Shown piece after piece: positions 16,836 through 26,326 of a stretch of DNA of 64,000 bases (position 1 is its first letter; every line of letters begins with the position of its first letter). Source of the DNA: Pseudomonas antarctica (GTDB lineage: Bacteria; Pseudomonadota; Gammaproteobacteria; Pseudomonadales; Pseudomonadaceae); the NCBI RefSeq assembly GCF_001647715.1, contig NZ_CP015600.1, positions 248,001 to 312,000 of the forward strand. The letters run 5' to 3'. A program made the translations under genes and the position numbers. A model generated the notes under the pieces. It saw nothing but the letters and a program-made list of their open reading frames with translations, made no database searches and was not told where the DNA came from.

Positions 16836-17846
16836 ATGTCGTCGATTCGCCGTTATGCCCTGGCCGCACTGACCAGTGCCGTGTTTGCCGGTTCCGCTGT
16901 TGCCAAGGACTACGAGTTGCTGAACGTCTCGTATGACCCTACCCGTGAGCTGTACCAGGACTACAACGCTGAATTCACCAGCTTCTGGAAGAAAGAGCAC
17001 CCGGGTGACAACGTCAAGATCCAGCAATCCCACGGTGGCTCCGGCAAACAAGGCCGTGCGGTGATCGACGGCCTGCGCGCCGACGTCGTGACCCTGGCCC
17101 TGGCCGGCGACATCGACGAAATCGCAAAGCTGGGCAAGACCCTGCCGGAAAACTGGCAAACTCGCCTGCCGGACGCCAGCACCCCGTACACCTCGACCAT
17201 CGTGTTCCTGGTGCGCAAGGGCAACCCTAAAGGCATCAAGGACTGGGGTGACCTGATCAAGAAAGACGTTTCGGTCATTACCCCGAACCCGAAAACCTCC
17301 GGCGGTGCCCGCTGGAACTTCCTCGCCGCCTGGGCCTATGGCCTCAAAGCCGGCGGCAGCGAAGCCAAGGCCCAGGAATACGTTCAAGCGCTGTTCAAGC
17401 ATGTGCCGATCCTCGACACCGGCGCTCGTGGCTCGACCATTACCTTCGTCAACAACGGTCAGGGCGACGTGTTGCTGGCCTGGGAAAATGAGGCATTCCT
17501 GGCCCTGAAAGAAGACGGTGGCGCTGACAAGTTCGACATCGTCGTGCCATCCCTATCGATTCTTGCGGAGCCGCCGGTGGCCGTGGTTGACAAGAACGCC
17601 GAGAAAAAGGGCAATACCGAGATTGCCACTGAATATCTCAAGCACCTGTACAGCCCGGCTGGCCAGGAGATTGCGGCGAAGAACTTCTACCGCCCACGCG
17701 ATGAGAAAGTCGCCGCCAAATACGCCCAGCAGTTCCCGAAACTGGACCTGGTGACTATCGACAAAGACTTCGGCGGCTGGAAAACTGCCCAACCGAAATT
17801 CTTCAATGACGGTGGCGTGTTCGACCAGATTTACACGGCGCAGTAA
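16836..17846 (+). CDS. sbp: Periplasmic sulfate-binding protein
   Basis: A 336-aa solute-binding protein with a signal peptide ending near Ala23 ('[10 protein letters not shown]'). Mature-region motifs such as '[20 protein letters not shown]', '[17 protein letters not shown]' and '[16 protein letters not shown]' are those of Sbp/CysP sulfate and thiosulfate binders. It delivers sulfate to the CysTWA transporter encoded immediately downstream. A large nested REP structure separates it from cysT, and may raise binding-protein yield relative to the permease. Confidence 0.95.
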   Translation: MSSIRRYALAALTSAVFAGSAVAKDYELLNVSYDPTRELYQDYNAEFTSFWKKEHPGDNVKIQQSHGGSGKQGRAVIDGLRADVVTLALAGDIDEIAKLGKTLPENWQTRLPDASTPYTSTIVFLVRKGNPKGIKDWGDLIKKDVSVITPNPKTSGGARWNFLAAWAYGLKAGGSEAKAQEYVQALFKHVPILDTGARGSTITFVNNGQGDVLLAWENEAFLALKEDGGADKFDIVVPSLSILAEPPVAVVDKNAEKKGNTEIATEYLKHLYSPAGQEIAAKNFYRPRDEKVAAKYAQQFPKLDLVTIDKDFGGWKTAQPKFFNDGGVFDQIYTAQ

Positions 17847-17856
17847 GCCAAAGTAC

Positions 17857-18016
17857 CTGTAGGAGCCCCGCTTCTCTCTGTGAGCTGGCTTGTGTGGGAG
17901 CCGGGCTTGCCCGCGATAGCATCACCGCAGTGTGGCTGACACACCGAGGTGGCTGCATCGCGGGCAAGCGCGGCTCCCACATAAACCAGCTCCCACAGAG
18001 GAGCGCGCTCCTACAG
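17857..18016. repeat. Nested REP structure (REPIN inside a REPIN-like inverted repeat)
   Basis: An inner pair (GTGGGAGCCGGGCTTGCCCG at 17894 and its complement ending 17980) lies inside an outer pair (CTGTAGGAGC at 17857 and GCTCCTACAG ending 18016, with CTGTGAGCTGG and CCAGCTCCCACAG as inner arms). The whole 160 bases could fold into one long hairpin between sbp and cysT. Confidence 0.75.
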
Positions 18017-18045
18017 TGGTTTCTACCTTTTAACCAAGGACTCTT

Positions 18046-18864
18046 ATGTCGCGTCGTATTTCCCCCGTCATACCCGGCTTCGGGCTGACGCTGGGCTACA
18101 CCGTGGTGTACCTCAGCCTGATCGTACTCATCCCCCTTGCGGCGATGTTTGTGCACGCCGCTCAACTCACCTGGGATCAGTTCTGGGCCATTATTTCCGC
18201 ACCACGCGTGCTGGCGGCGTTGAAACTGAGCTTCAGCACCGCGTTGTACGCCGCGCTGATCAACGGCGTAATCGGTACGCTGCTGGCCTGGGTGCTGGTG
18301 CGTTACACCTTCCCCGGCCGCAAGATCATCGATGCGATGATCGACCTGCCGTTTGCCCTGCCCACCGCCGTGGCCGGTATCGCGCTGACCGCGCTGTACA
18401 CGCCGACCGGCCTGGTCGGTCAGTTCGCGGCCGACCTGGGCTTCAAGATCGCCTACAGCCCCTTGGGCATCACCCTGGCGCTGACCTTTGTCACGCTGCC
18501 CTTCGTGGTGCGTACGGTGCAGCCGGTGCTCGCCGATATCCCCCGGGAAATCGAAGAAGCCGCCGCCTGCCTGGGCGCCAAGCCATTGCAGGTGTTCCGC
18601 TACATTCTCGTGCCCGCATTGCTGCCCGCCTGGCTGACCGGCTTCGCGCTGGCGTTTGCCCGTGGCGTGGGTGAGTACGGCTCGGTGATCTTCATCGCCG
18701 GCAACATGCCGATGAAAACCGAGATCCTGCCGCTGCTGATCATGGTCAAGCTCGACCAATACGACTACCGCGGCGCCACCTCCATTGGCGTGCTGATGCT
18801 GGTGGTTTCCTTTGTCCTGCTGCTGCTGATCAACTTGTTGCAGCGGCGCATCGAACGTCCATAA
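18046..18864 (+). CDS. cysT: Sulfate/thiosulfate ABC transporter permease CysT
   Basis: A 272-aa inner-membrane permease with about six hydrophobic segments. The ABC permease loop '[20 protein letters not shown]' is near residues 165-185. '[20 protein letters not shown]' and '[20 protein letters not shown]' match CysT/CysU. It forms a heterodimer with CysW, energised by CysA, and receives sulfate from Sbp. cysW follows after 13 bases. Confidence 0.95.
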   Translation: MSRRISPVIPGFGLTLGYTVVYLSLIVLIPLAAMFVHAAQLTWDQFWAIISAPRVLAALKLSFSTALYAALINGVIGTLLAWVLVRYTFPGRKIIDAMIDLPFALPTAVAGIALTALYTPTGLVGQFAADLGFKIAYSPLGITLALTFVTLPFVVRTVQPVLADIPREIEEAAACLGAKPLQVFRYILVPALLPAWLTGFALAFARGVGEYGSVIFIAGNMPMKTEILPLLIMVKLDQYDYRGATSIGVLMLVVSFVLLLLINLLQRRIERP

Positions 18865-18877
18865 GGAGGCGCGGAAC

Positions 18878-19750
18878 ATGTCCCAATCGTCTATTTCCGC
18901 CGCGTCCTCGGCCAACGCTGCCCGTCGTGGCAGCGCGGTGTCCCGGCGCATCCTGATCAGCCTGGGCTGGCTGGTGTTCTTCCTGTTCCTGCTGCTGCCG
19001 CTGTTTATCGTGGTGTCCCAGGGCTTGAAGAACGGCCTCGGCGCATTCTTCACCGCAATCCTCGAACCCGACGCGCTGTCGGCGCTGAAGCTCACGGTGA
19101 TCGCCGTGGTAATTTCGGTGCCGCTCAACGTGGTATTCGGGGTCAGCGCCGCCTGGTGCGTGAGCAAGTACTCGTTCCGTGGCAAGAGCATCCTGGTCAC
19201 GCTGATCGACCTGCCGTTCTCGGTGTCGCCGGTGATCGCGGGCCTGGTCTATGTGCTGATGTTCGGCGCCCAGGGCTTCTTCGGCCCGTGGCTGCAGGAC
19301 CATGACATCCAGATCGTGTTCGCCTTGCCGGGCATTGTGCTGGCGACCATTTTCGTGACGGTGCCGTTCGTGGCCCGTGAACTGATCCCGCTGATGCAGG
19401 AGCAGGGCACACAGGAAGAAGAGGCCGCGCGCCTGCTCGGTGCGAATGGCTGGCAGATGTTCTGGCATGTGACCGTACCGAACATCAAATGGGGCCTGAT
19501 CTACGGCGTGGTGCTGTGTACTGCGCGGGCCATGGGTGAGTTCGGCGCGGTGTCGGTGGTGTCCGGCCACATTCGCGGCGTGACCAACACCCTGCCGCTG
19601 CACGTCGAGATCCTCTACAACGAATACAACCATGTCGCCGCGTTTGCCGTCGCGAGCCTGTTGCTGATCCTGGCGCTCTTCATCCTGCTGCTCAAGCAGT
19701 GGAGCGAGAACCGTATCAACCGCCTGCGCAAAAGCGCCGGTGAGGAATAA
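18878..19750 (+). CDS. cysW: Sulfate/thiosulfate ABC transporter permease CysW
   Basis: A 290-aa inner-membrane permease paralogous to CysT, with a basic Ser/Ala-rich N-terminus and about six membrane segments ('[20 protein letters not shown]', '[20 protein letters not shown]'). The coupling loop is '[20 protein letters not shown]'. GGAGG precedes the ATG (AAGGAGGCGCGGAAC). cysA starts 3 bases after its stop, so the operon is tight. Confidence 0.95.
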   Translation: MSQSSISAASSANAARRGSAVSRRILISLGWLVFFLFLLLPLFIVVSQGLKNGLGAFFTAILEPDALSALKLTVIAVVISVPLNVVFGVSAAWCVSKYSFRGKSILVTLIDLPFSVSPVIAGLVYVLMFGAQGFFGPWLQDHDIQIVFALPGIVLATIFVTVPFVARELIPLMQEQGTQEEEAARLLGANGWQMFWHVTVPNIKWGLIYGVVLCTARAMGEFGAVSVVSGHIRGVTNTLPLHVEILYNEYNHVAAFAVASLLLILALFILLLKQWSENRINRLRKSAGEE

Positions 19751-19753
19751 GTC

Positions 19754-20734
19754 ATGTCGATTGAAGTCCGTAATGTCAGCAAGAATTTCAACGCCTTCAA
19801 GGCCCTGAACAGCATCAATCTGGACATCCAGAGTGGCGAGCTGGTGGCGTTGCTGGGCCCGTCCGGCTGCGGCAAGACTACCTTGCTGCGCATCATTGCC
19901 GGGCTGGAAACCCCGGATGACGGCAGCATTGTGTTCCACGGTGAAGACGTGTCCGGCCACGACGTGCGGGATCGCAACGTCGGTTTTGTGTTCCAGCACT
20001 ACGCGTTGTTCCGCCACATGACAGTGTTCGACAACGTCGCCTTCGGCCTGCGCATGAAGCCGAAAAACCAGCGCCCGAGCGAAAGCCAGATCGCGGTCAA
20101 GGTTCACGAACTGCTGAACATGGTGCAGCTCGATTGGTTGTCTGATCGCTATCCGGAGCAACTCTCCGGTGGCCAGCGCCAGCGTATCGCCCTGGCCCGT
20201 GCGCTGGCGGTGGAGCCCAAAGTCTTGCTGCTCGACGAACCGTTCGGCGCCCTAGACGCCAAGGTCCGTAAAGAACTGCGCCGCTGGCTGGCGCGCCTGC
20301 ACGAAGACATCAACCTGACGTCGGTATTTGTGACGCACGACCAGGAAGAGGCGATGGAAGTCGCCGACCGTATCGTGGTGATGAACAAGGGCGTGATCGA
20401 GCAGATCGGTTCACCGGGCGACGTCTACGAAAACCCGGCCAGCGATTTTGTGTACCACTTCCTCGGCGACTCCAACCGCCTGCACCTGGGTGAGGACAAG
20501 CACGTGCTGTTCCGCCCGCACGAAGTGTCGCTGTCGCGCCATGAGCTGGAAGACCACCATGCGGCTGAAGTGCGTGATATTCGTCCGCTGGGTGCGACTA
20601 CACGGGTGACCTTGAAGGTGGAAGGCCAGAGCGAGCTGATTGAAGCTGAAGTGGTGAAAGACCACGACAGCCTCACCGGCCTGGCCCGTGGCGAGACGCT
20701 GTTCTTCAAACCCAAGGTCTGGCAAAAAGCCTAA
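19754..20734 (+). CDS. cysA: Sulfate/thiosulfate ABC transporter ATP-binding protein CysA
   Basis: A 326-aa ABC ATPase. Walker A is GPSGCGKTT near residues 36-44, the signature '[16 protein letters not shown]' near 135-150 and Walker B '[12 protein letters not shown]' near 156-167; the H-loop is '[14 protein letters not shown]'. A C-terminal regulatory region (about 230-326) is of the CysA/TOBE-like kind. Last gene of the oscA-sbp-cysTWA cluster; a REPIN follows its stop. Confidence 0.95.
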   Translation: MSIEVRNVSKNFNAFKALNSINLDIQSGELVALLGPSGCGKTTLLRIIAGLETPDDGSIVFHGEDVSGHDVRDRNVGFVFQHYALFRHMTVFDNVAFGLRMKPKNQRPSESQIAVKVHELLNMVQLDWLSDRYPEQLSGGQRQRIALARALAVEPKVLLLDEPFGALDAKVRKELRRWLARLHEDINLTSVFVTHDQEEAMEVADRIVVMNKGVIEQIGSPGDVYENPASDFVYHFLGDSNRLHLGEDKHVLFRPHEVSLSRHELEDHHAAEVRDIRPLGATTRVTLKVEGQSELIEAEVVKDHDSLTGLARGETLFFKPKVWQKA

Positions 20735-20752
20735 GCCTACTGCAATACCCAT

Positions 20753-20840
20753 GTGGGAGCGGGCTTGCTCGCGAATGCAGAGTGTCAGTCAACAGATATA
20801 CCGACTGATACACCGCTTTCGCGAGCAAGCCCGCTCCCAC
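20753..20840. repeat. REPIN
   Basis: An inverted pair of GTGGGAGCGGGCTTGCTCGC elements between the convergent cysA and Mpo1-like genes. Confidence 0.9.
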
Positions 20841-20842
20841 AT

Positions 20843-21370
20843 TTAGACCTTGCTCGGCTTTAGATCACGGCGTTCCACCGGCCCGGACCGCTGCTCAATC
20901 TGCTGCTTCAGCTCATCCCGCAACCCCACCATAAACGCCAGCTCCGCCACCACAAACAACGGCCCGACGATCAGCCCCGACACGTCATCCACAAACGCCG
21001 GCTTCTTGCCTTCGTAGTAGTGGCCGACAAACTGAATTACCCAGCCCACCACAAACATCCCGATGCCGCTGCTGAGCCAGACCATCGTGCTCTGTGCGGC
21101 CAGCACGTGCCCGGCCCACACCGACAAGCCCATCAACACCGTCATCAGCACGCCCAGCGCGAGCTCCAGACGCAGGTAAAACCACGCTGAAAACAGCGCA
21201 AGCATGACGGCAGGCGAGAGCCAGAGCCCGCCCACTGACCATTCGGGGCGTGACAGCAGCACGGCCACTGCCACGACAATCAGTGGAATGCCGATGAAGT
21301 GGCTGGCGATATTGCGGGGGTCGCGATGGTAGGCGGCGTATTGACTGAGATGGTCGACGAGGCTTTTCAT
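20843..21370 (-). CDS. Mpo1-like (DUF962/YGL010w) membrane protein
   Basis: A 175-aa protein with four hydrophobic segments. It carries the family's conserved polar motifs 'YAAYHRDPRNIASHFIGIPL' near the N-terminus and 'QFVGHYYEGKKPAF' near residue 115; their His residues are thought to bind iron in the yeast 2-hydroxy fatty acid dioxygenase Mpo1. A strong AGGAGGA precedes the ATG at 21370. The bacterial function is not established; a lipid-related oxygenase role is an inference from the family. Confidence 0.8.
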   Translation of the reverse strand: MKSLVDHLSQYAAYHRDPRNIASHFIGIPLIVVAVAVLLSRPEWSVGGLWLSPAVMLALFSAWFYLRLELALGVLMTVLMGLSVWAGHVLAAQSTMVWLSSGIGMFVVGWVIQFVGHYYEGKKPAFVDDVSGLIVGPLFVVAELAFMVGLRDELKQQIEQRSGPVERRDLKPSKV

Positions 21371-21403
21371 TATTGTTCCTCCTGTAGGATGTTTGATCAT
21401 GCC

Positions 21404-21437
21404 CTGTCAGCCGGCGACTGACTGTCAGCTGGGCGAC
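21404..21437. promoter_or_regulatory. Direct repeat upstream of the Crp-like regulator
   Basis: CTGTCAGCCGGCGAC (21404) and CTGTCAGCTGGGCGAC (21422) form an 18-base-spaced direct repeat in the 83-base divergent promoter region. It may be an operator for the adjacent regulator; there is no independent support. Confidence 0.35.
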
Positions 21438-21453
21438 AATCTTCGGAGTTGTC

Positions 21454-22149
21454 ATGGACACAGAGAAATGGCACGCGCAGTTGGCCACGGGCCATTGGTT
21501 CAGCCACCTGCCGGGTTCTTTTCAGCATAGCCTGCTGGCCCACGCCCGGCAGCGGCAGCTGGCGGCGGGGCAATACCTGTTCAAACGCGGCGACCCGCCG
21601 TGTGGCCTGTACGCGGTGCTCGACGGCACGCTGCGCATCAGCGCAGTGAATGAGCACGGCAAGGAAGCGGTATTGAGCCAGGTCGAGCTGCCTTACTGGT
21701 TCGGCGAAATCTGCCTGTTCGACGGCCTGCCGCGTACCCATGACGCCTGCGCGGTCGGGCCGTGCACGCTGTTGCAGGTGCCGCAACGGGCGCTGCTGAA
21801 CATCCTGGATGAAACCCCGCAATACTGGCGCGACCTCGCCTTGCTGATGAGCCAGAAACTGCGCCTGAGTTTCATTGGCCTCGAACACCTCAGCCTGATG
21901 CCTGCCTCGGTTCGATTGGCCCACCGCTTATTGATGATCGTTGAGGGTTACGGTGATATCCAACCCTCCAGAAGCAGTGTGCAACTGCCCCAGGAAGACC
22001 TGGCGGCGATGTTGAGCCTGTCGCGCCAGACCACCAACGCTTTGCTCAAGGACCTGCAAGCCCAGGGCATCGTGCGCCTGGGCTATGGCGAGATCGAAAT
22101 CCTTGATGCCCAGCGACTGCGTGAGGCGGCGCACACGCCAGGGTGTTAG
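21454..22149 (+). CDS. Crp/Fnr-family transcriptional regulator
   Basis: A 231-aa regulator. The cyclic-nucleotide-binding-like beta-roll covers about residues 15-130 ('FKRGDPPCGLYAVLDGTLRI', 'PYWFGEICLFDGLPRTHDA') and a C-terminal winged HTH about 150-220 ('QEDLAAMLSLSRQTTNALLK'). The cAMP-contacting residues of true Crp are not clearly present and no Fnr-type Cys cluster is seen, so the ligand is unknown. It is divergent from the Mpo1-like gene. CGGAG precedes the ATG. Confidence 0.88.
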   Translation: MDTEKWHAQLATGHWFSHLPGSFQHSLLAHARQRQLAAGQYLFKRGDPPCGLYAVLDGTLRISAVNEHGKEAVLSQVELPYWFGEICLFDGLPRTHDACAVGPCTLLQVPQRALLNILDETPQYWRDLALLMSQKLRLSFIGLEHLSLMPASVRLAHRLLMIVEGYGDIQPSRSSVQLPQEDLAAMLSLSRQTTNALLKDLQAQGIVRLGYGEIEILDAQRLREAAHTPGC

Positions 22150-22178
22150 CCTGCAAGCCTGATTAATCGAGGTGTGTT

Positions 22179-22544
22179 ATGCGTGTGCTGTTAGTGGAAC
22201 ATGAATCCGAAGAAGCACAGCGGATGGCCCAGGGCTTGAACGAAGCGGGCTACACCGTGGAGGTCGCAGCCAATGGCATGGCGGCGTTGCGTTTCGTGGA
22301 AAGCACCGAGTACGACCTGGTCATTCTGGATGTGATGCTGCCGGGCCTGAATGCCTGGAAGTTGCAGCAGGCGATTCGGTTGAAGGGCGAGACGCCGATG
22401 TTGTTCTTGACCACGCCGGGCGGGATTGAAGACCGACTGCGTGGCCTGGAACTGCATGAAGATGATTATTTGCTCAAACCGTTCGATGCCAAGGCGTTGG
22501 TGGCGCGGGTAAGGAAGTTATTGCGACGTGATCGTGGGCGCTGA
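22179..22544 (+). CDS. Orphan OmpR-type receiver protein without DNA-binding domain
   Basis: A 121-aa protein that is only a receiver domain. The phospho-acceptor Asp51 ('VILDVMLPGLNAWK'), Thr78/79 and Lys100 ('DDYLLKPFD') are present. In the acidic pocket 'VEHESEE' the usual second Asp of VEDD/VEDE is His8. The sequence ends 'VARVRKLLRRDRGR', where OmpR-family proteins would continue into a winged helix, so it looks like the N-terminal half of such a regulator. It starts 29 bases after the Crp-like gene, possibly in one operon, and is followed by a repeat array. No kinase is nearby. Confidence 0.8.
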   Translation: MRVLLVEHESEEAQRMAQGLNEAGYTVEVAANGMAALRFVESTEYDLVILDVMLPGLNAWKLQQAIRLKGETPMLFLTTPGGIEDRLRGLELHEDDYLLKPFDAKALVARVRKLLRRDRGR

Positions 22545-22569
22545 CTGATCCCGTTCATGGGTTGCCGGG

Positions 22570-23180
22570 GCTATCGCCATCGCGGGCAAGCCCGCTCCCA
22601 CATTTGACTGGGTTCACACATCAAAATGTGGGAGGGGGCTTGCTCCCGAAGGGGCCCTCACAGTCACCCAAAATCTCCCTGCCGCCATCGCAGGCAGCCA
22701 GCTCCCACATTTGACTGGGTTCACCAATCAAAATGTGGGAGGGGGCTTGCTCCCGAAGAGGCCCTCACAGTCACCCAAAATCTCCCTGCCGCCATCGCAG
22801 GCAAGCCAGCTCCCACATTTGACTGGGTTCACACATCAAAATGTGGGAGGGGGCTTGCTCCCGAAGGGGCCCTCACAGTCACCCAAAATCTCCCTGCCGC
22901 CATCGCAGGCAAGCCAGCTCCCACATTTGACTGGGTTCACACATCAAAATGTGGGAGGGGGCTTGCTCCCGAAGGGGCCCTCACAGTCACCCAAAATCTC
23001 CCTGCCGCCATCGCAGGCAAGCCAGCTCCCACATTTGACTGGGTTCACACATCAAAATGTGGGAGGGGGCTTGCTCCCGAAGAGGCCCTCACAGTCACCC
23101 AAAATCTCCCTGCCGCCATCGCAGGCAAGCCAGCGTGAACACAGTCAACCTGTGGGAGCCGGGCTTGCCCGCGATGAGGC
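22570..23180. repeat. Tandem REPIN array, 108-base unit, five copies
   Basis: The unit starts TCAAAATGTGGGAGGGGGCT and occurs at 22621, 22728, 22836, 22944 and 23052 (periods 107, 108, 108, 108). Each unit holds GTGGGAGG-GGGCTTGCTCCCG, then GCCATCGCAGGCAAGCCAGC-TCCCACA, so each is a REPIN plus a constant spacer 'TTTGACTGGGTTCACACA'. Copies differ at a handful of bases. Partial units flank both ends. The reading frames that stay open through it are by-products of the repeat. Confidence 0.92.
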
Positions 23181-23203
23181 CCTCACAACCGCTACACATT
23201 CCG

Positions 23204-24208
23204 CTACCGCAACCCATCGCGAAACTGCCCCGGTGTCATCCCCGTCCAGCGCTTGAACGCCCGATTGAAACTGCTGGTATCGGCAAAGCCCAGCAAATGG
23301 CTGATCTCGGCCAACGAACACTGCGGGTCCCGCAGGTGCAGCAGCGCCAGGTTCTCGCGGCACTCATTGAGCAGCGCATCAAACCGACAGCCTTCATCCG
23401 CCAGATGCCGCTGCAAACTGCGCAGGCTCAGGTGCAGCGCCTGGGCGATCCGCTCGGCACTTGGCTCGCCCTCCGGCAATTGCGCCTCAATGGCCGCGCG
23501 CACCTTGCGCTCCCAGGTCAGCGGTTGTAACTGGGCAAGCGTGCGTTTGAGCACCGTTTCATTGTGTTCGGCCAACTCGGGGTTGGCGTCATCCAGATGG
23601 CTGTCGAAGTCCCTTGCGGCAAACTCCAGGCGGTCTTCCTCAGCGCCAAAAAACACCGGCGCGCGGAATACCGTGTGCCACGGCTTGGCGTCAGCCGGCT
23701 CCGGCCGTCGCAGGTGCACCGCCAGCGGCGCGTACTCCCGGCCCAGTCGATTACGGCAGGTGCGCACATAGATCGCCGCAAATGCATCAATCGCTTCCAG
23801 TGCCGGCGCCGGGCTGCCCGGTGGCTGCAGCAGGCGAAAGTGGTAGCGCTCGCCCTCTCGGCTAAGCTCCAGCGTCAGGGCATCACTGACCACCTGGTGA
23901 TAACGCACGATCCGCTCGAACACCTCGCGCAAGCTGCCGCTGGCCACCAAGGCATAACCCAGCGCATGAAAGGTCGTGGGGCTGACAAACCGCGACACCC
24001 GCAACCCGATCGCGGGATCGCCGCTGGCCTGCACTGCCAGTTCCCACAAGCGCGTGGTCGCCGACAGCGGATAACGCGCGTTGGGGTCGTCCATCTGCTG
24101 TGGGTCGAGCCCGGCCTGGGCGCACAGCGCGGCGCTGTCGAGGTCCAGGGCATCGAGCTGTTTGCGCAGGGCGCGGGTCCAGCTGGCGAGCGAAGTGGGT
24201 TCGGTCAT
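23204..24208 (-). CDS. AraC-family transcriptional regulator
   Basis: A 334-aa regulator. An N-terminal Arabinose_bd-like sensor (about 15-200, e.g. 'ATTRLWELAVQASGDPAIGL') is followed by an AraC-type double HTH at about 235-330 ('RIAQALHLSLRSLQRHLADE', 'LAEISHLLGFADTSSFNRAF', 'WTGMTPGQFR'). It is divergent from the fatty-acid desaturase gene 101 bases away, so control of that gene is likely. It ends at the tandem REPIN array. Confidence 0.92.
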   Translation of the reverse strand: MTEPTSLASWTRALRKQLDALDLDSAALCAQAGLDPQQMDDPNARYPLSATTRLWELAVQASGDPAIGLRVSRFVSPTTFHALGYALVASGSLREVFERIVRYHQVVSDALTLELSREGERYHFRLLQPPGSPAPALEAIDAFAAIYVRTCRNRLGREYAPLAVHLRRPEPADAKPWHTVFRAPVFFGAEEDRLEFAARDFDSHLDDANPELAEHNETVLKRTLAQLQPLTWERKVRAAIEAQLPEGEPSAERIAQALHLSLRSLQRHLADEGCRFDALLNECRENLALLHLRDPQCSLAEISHLLGFADTSSFNRAFKRWTGMTPGQFRDGLR

Positions 24209-24309
24209 GGCGATTGGCGCTTGCGGTCAACAGGTTGGCGTGTGGGGCTGATGCCCTGGCGCACCGCTTGGGCCAGGATGCATCTATCAATAAACAAGAG
24301 GATGGAAGC

Positions 24310-25404
24310 ATGGACGGTACTTCTGCAAGTCCCCAGCAGATGAATGCGCAACAGCGTTCAGCGCATATTCGCGAAGTGGTGCTCGCCGAAGGCGCCAGAT
24401 TGCGCCAGCAGCACCCCTGGCTGCAGCATCAGGACGCGTTGGGCGCGGGCATCCTGGCCTTCGCGTTGCTCGGCATGCTCGGCTCGGCGGCGCTCTATAT
24501 CACTGGGCATATGGCCTGGTGGGTGTGCCTGCTGCTCAATGCCTTCCTCGCCTCGCTGACCCACGAGCTGGAACACGACCTGATCCACAGCATGTACTTT
24601 CGCAAGCAACGCCTGCCGCACAATCTGATGATGGGCCTGGTGTGGCTGGCGCGGCCGAGTACGATCAACCCGTGGATACGCCGCCACCTGCACCTTAATC
24701 ACCACAAGGTTTCCGGGACCGAAACCGATATGGAGGAGCGCGCCATCACCAACGGCGAACCGTGGGGTTTTGCGCGGTTGCTGATGGTGGGGGATAACGT
24801 GATGTCGGCGTTTATCCGCATGCTGCGTGCGAAAACCTGGAGCCACAAACTCAAGATCCTCAAGCGCTCGCTGCTGGTGTACGCGCCATTGGCGCTGCTG
24901 CATTGGGGCGCGTGGTATGTGTTCCTCGGCTTCCATGCCGCCAATGGCATTGCCAGCCTGATGGGCGTGCCGATCGAGTGGTCAGCCAACACCTTGCAGA
25001 TGATGCAGGTGATCGACATCGCCGCCGTGGTGATCATCGGCCCCAACGTGCTGCGCACCTTTTGCCTGCATTTTGTCAGCTCCAACATGCACTACTACGG
25101 CGATGTGGAGCTGGGCAATGTGATCCAGCAGACCCAGGTATTGAACCCGTGGTGGATGTGGCCGCTGCAGGCGTTTTGTTTCAACTTCGGCAGCACCCAT
25201 GGCATCCATCATTTTGTGGTGAAGGAACCGTTCTACATCCGCCAGATGACGGCCAAGGTGGCGCACAAGGTCATGGCCGACATGGGCGTGCGCTTCAATG
25301 ATTTTGGGACGTTTTCGCGGGCCAATCGGCTCGGCTTTCCACCGCCAGCAGGGTTTCGATCAGCGCCTTCGCCGCAGGCGACAAACGAACCCCAGCGCGG
25401 CTGA
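24310..25404 (+). CDS. Membrane fatty acid desaturase/hydroxylase family protein
   Basis: A 364-aa di-iron membrane enzyme with three histidine boxes: THELEHDLIH, RRHLHLNHH and HGIHHFV, plus hydrophobic segments such as 'LGAGILAFALLGMLGSAALY'. A desaturase or hydroxylase of acyl or related substrates is expected; the substrate is unknown. It is distinct from DesA at 13.0 kb. The start has GAGGAT upstream. Its last 36 codons overlap the convergent LysR gene by 110 bases; the tail after 'NDFGTFSRANR' is low-complexity and may be an extension caused by loss of an original stop. Confidence 0.85.
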   Translation: MDGTSASPQQMNAQQRSAHIREVVLAEGARLRQQHPWLQHQDALGAGILAFALLGMLGSAALYITGHMAWWVCLLLNAFLASLTHELEHDLIHSMYFRKQRLPHNLMMGLVWLARPSTINPWIRRHLHLNHHKVSGTETDMEERAITNGEPWGFARLLMVGDNVMSAFIRMLRAKTWSHKLKILKRSLLVYAPLALLHWGAWYVFLGFHAANGIASLMGVPIEWSANTLQMMQVIDIAAVVIIGPNVLRTFCLHFVSSNMHYYGDVELGNVIQQTQVLNPWWMWPLQAFCFNFGSTHGIHHFVVKEPFYIRQMTAKVAHKVMADMGVRFNDFGTFSRANRLGFPPPAGFRSAPSPQATNEPQRG

Positions 25405-26230
25405 CCACGCCGCAGTGGTTGTTCAAACTGCCCAGGGTGTGAGGTAGGTTGCGCCAGTGCAGCACTACTAGCTCACCGCTGAGGAACGCGTCGACGAAGG
25501 CTTCTTCAGCCCCCAAGCCAATGGCGTCTGACTGCCGCACGATGGTGGCCAGAGCGGGAAACTGCTCAAGCTCGACAGCGGGCGCAAAGTCGATGCGCCC
25601 GCTGAGGTTGGCCAGCAATTTTCGAATGCCGGGCGGCATCAATGGCGCGGCCAGCGGGTAGCCGAACAGGTCATTGGTGGAGAGGCTGTCCTTGGCCAGC
25701 AGCGGGTGCCCGGCGCGGCAGAAAAATACCGTGCGTCGTGGGGTAAGGGCCTGGGTCTGAAAATTCGGATCGGCTTCAAAGTGACGCACATCGGCGATAA
25801 AGAATTCGATCTCTTCCCGGCTCAGGCTGCGCCCCAGTTTTTCCCAGTTATCCACCTGCAAGGCGGTGTGGACCTTGGGGTAGGTCGTGATAAAACGGGC
25901 TATCGCCAGGGGCACCAGGTTGACCGCCGCCACGGCGTCACTGCCAAAACGTACCTCGCCGGCGTCGAGCTTGGTCATGCGCGTGACTTCATGGCTCAAC
26001 AACGCCGCACCTTGCACCAGGCCCAGGGCGTGCTGCAGCACCACCTGGCCTTCGGGGGTAGGGCGCAGGTCCTTATTGGCGCGGTCCACCAGTACGCAGC
26101 CGAACTCCTGTTCCAAACCCTGGATGCTGCGGCTGAAGGCTGGCTGGGTAATGCCCATGGCGTCGGCGGCGCGCACGAAACTGCGGTACTTGTTCAGCGC
26201 AATGAAGTAGCGCAGTTGGCGGAGATCCAT
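25295..26230 (-). CDS. LysR-family transcriptional regulator
   Basis: A 311-aa LTTR. The N-terminal HTH 'MDLRQLRYFIALNKYRSFVR' and 'AADAMGITQPAFSRSIQGLE' is followed by a substrate-binding domain (about 90-300). It lies convergent to the desaturase, with which its 3' end overlaps by 110 bases. Downstream on the same strand is a CynX-type transporter, but the regulator's target is not evident. Confidence 0.9.
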   Translation of the reverse strand: MDLRQLRYFIALNKYRSFVRAADAMGITQPAFSRSIQGLEQEFGCVLVDRANKDLRPTPEGQVVLQHALGLVQGAALLSHEVTRMTKLDAGEVRFGSDAVAAVNLVPLAIARFITTYPKVHTALQVDNWEKLGRSLSREEIEFFIADVRHFEADPNFQTQALTPRRTVFFCRAGHPLLAKDSLSTNDLFGYPLAAPLMPPGIRKLLANLSGRIDFAPAVELEQFPALATIVRQSDAIGLGAEEAFVDAFLSGELVVLHWRNLPHTLGSLNNHCGVVSRAGVRLSPAAKALIETLLAVESRADWPAKTSQNH

Positions 26231-26326
26231 AGGGGCCCGGCGTCCGAAAGGAGAACCGGGATTTTAAGGGGCGCGCTTATTCCGTCAACGAAGCGTGTTT
26301 GTTTTATCTAGACCTTAAATGCATAT

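Noticed and set aside
22570..23180. CRISPR-like regular repeats
   Set aside because: The 108-base units are repeated whole, spacer included, with no unique spacers and no cas genes; each contains a REPIN.
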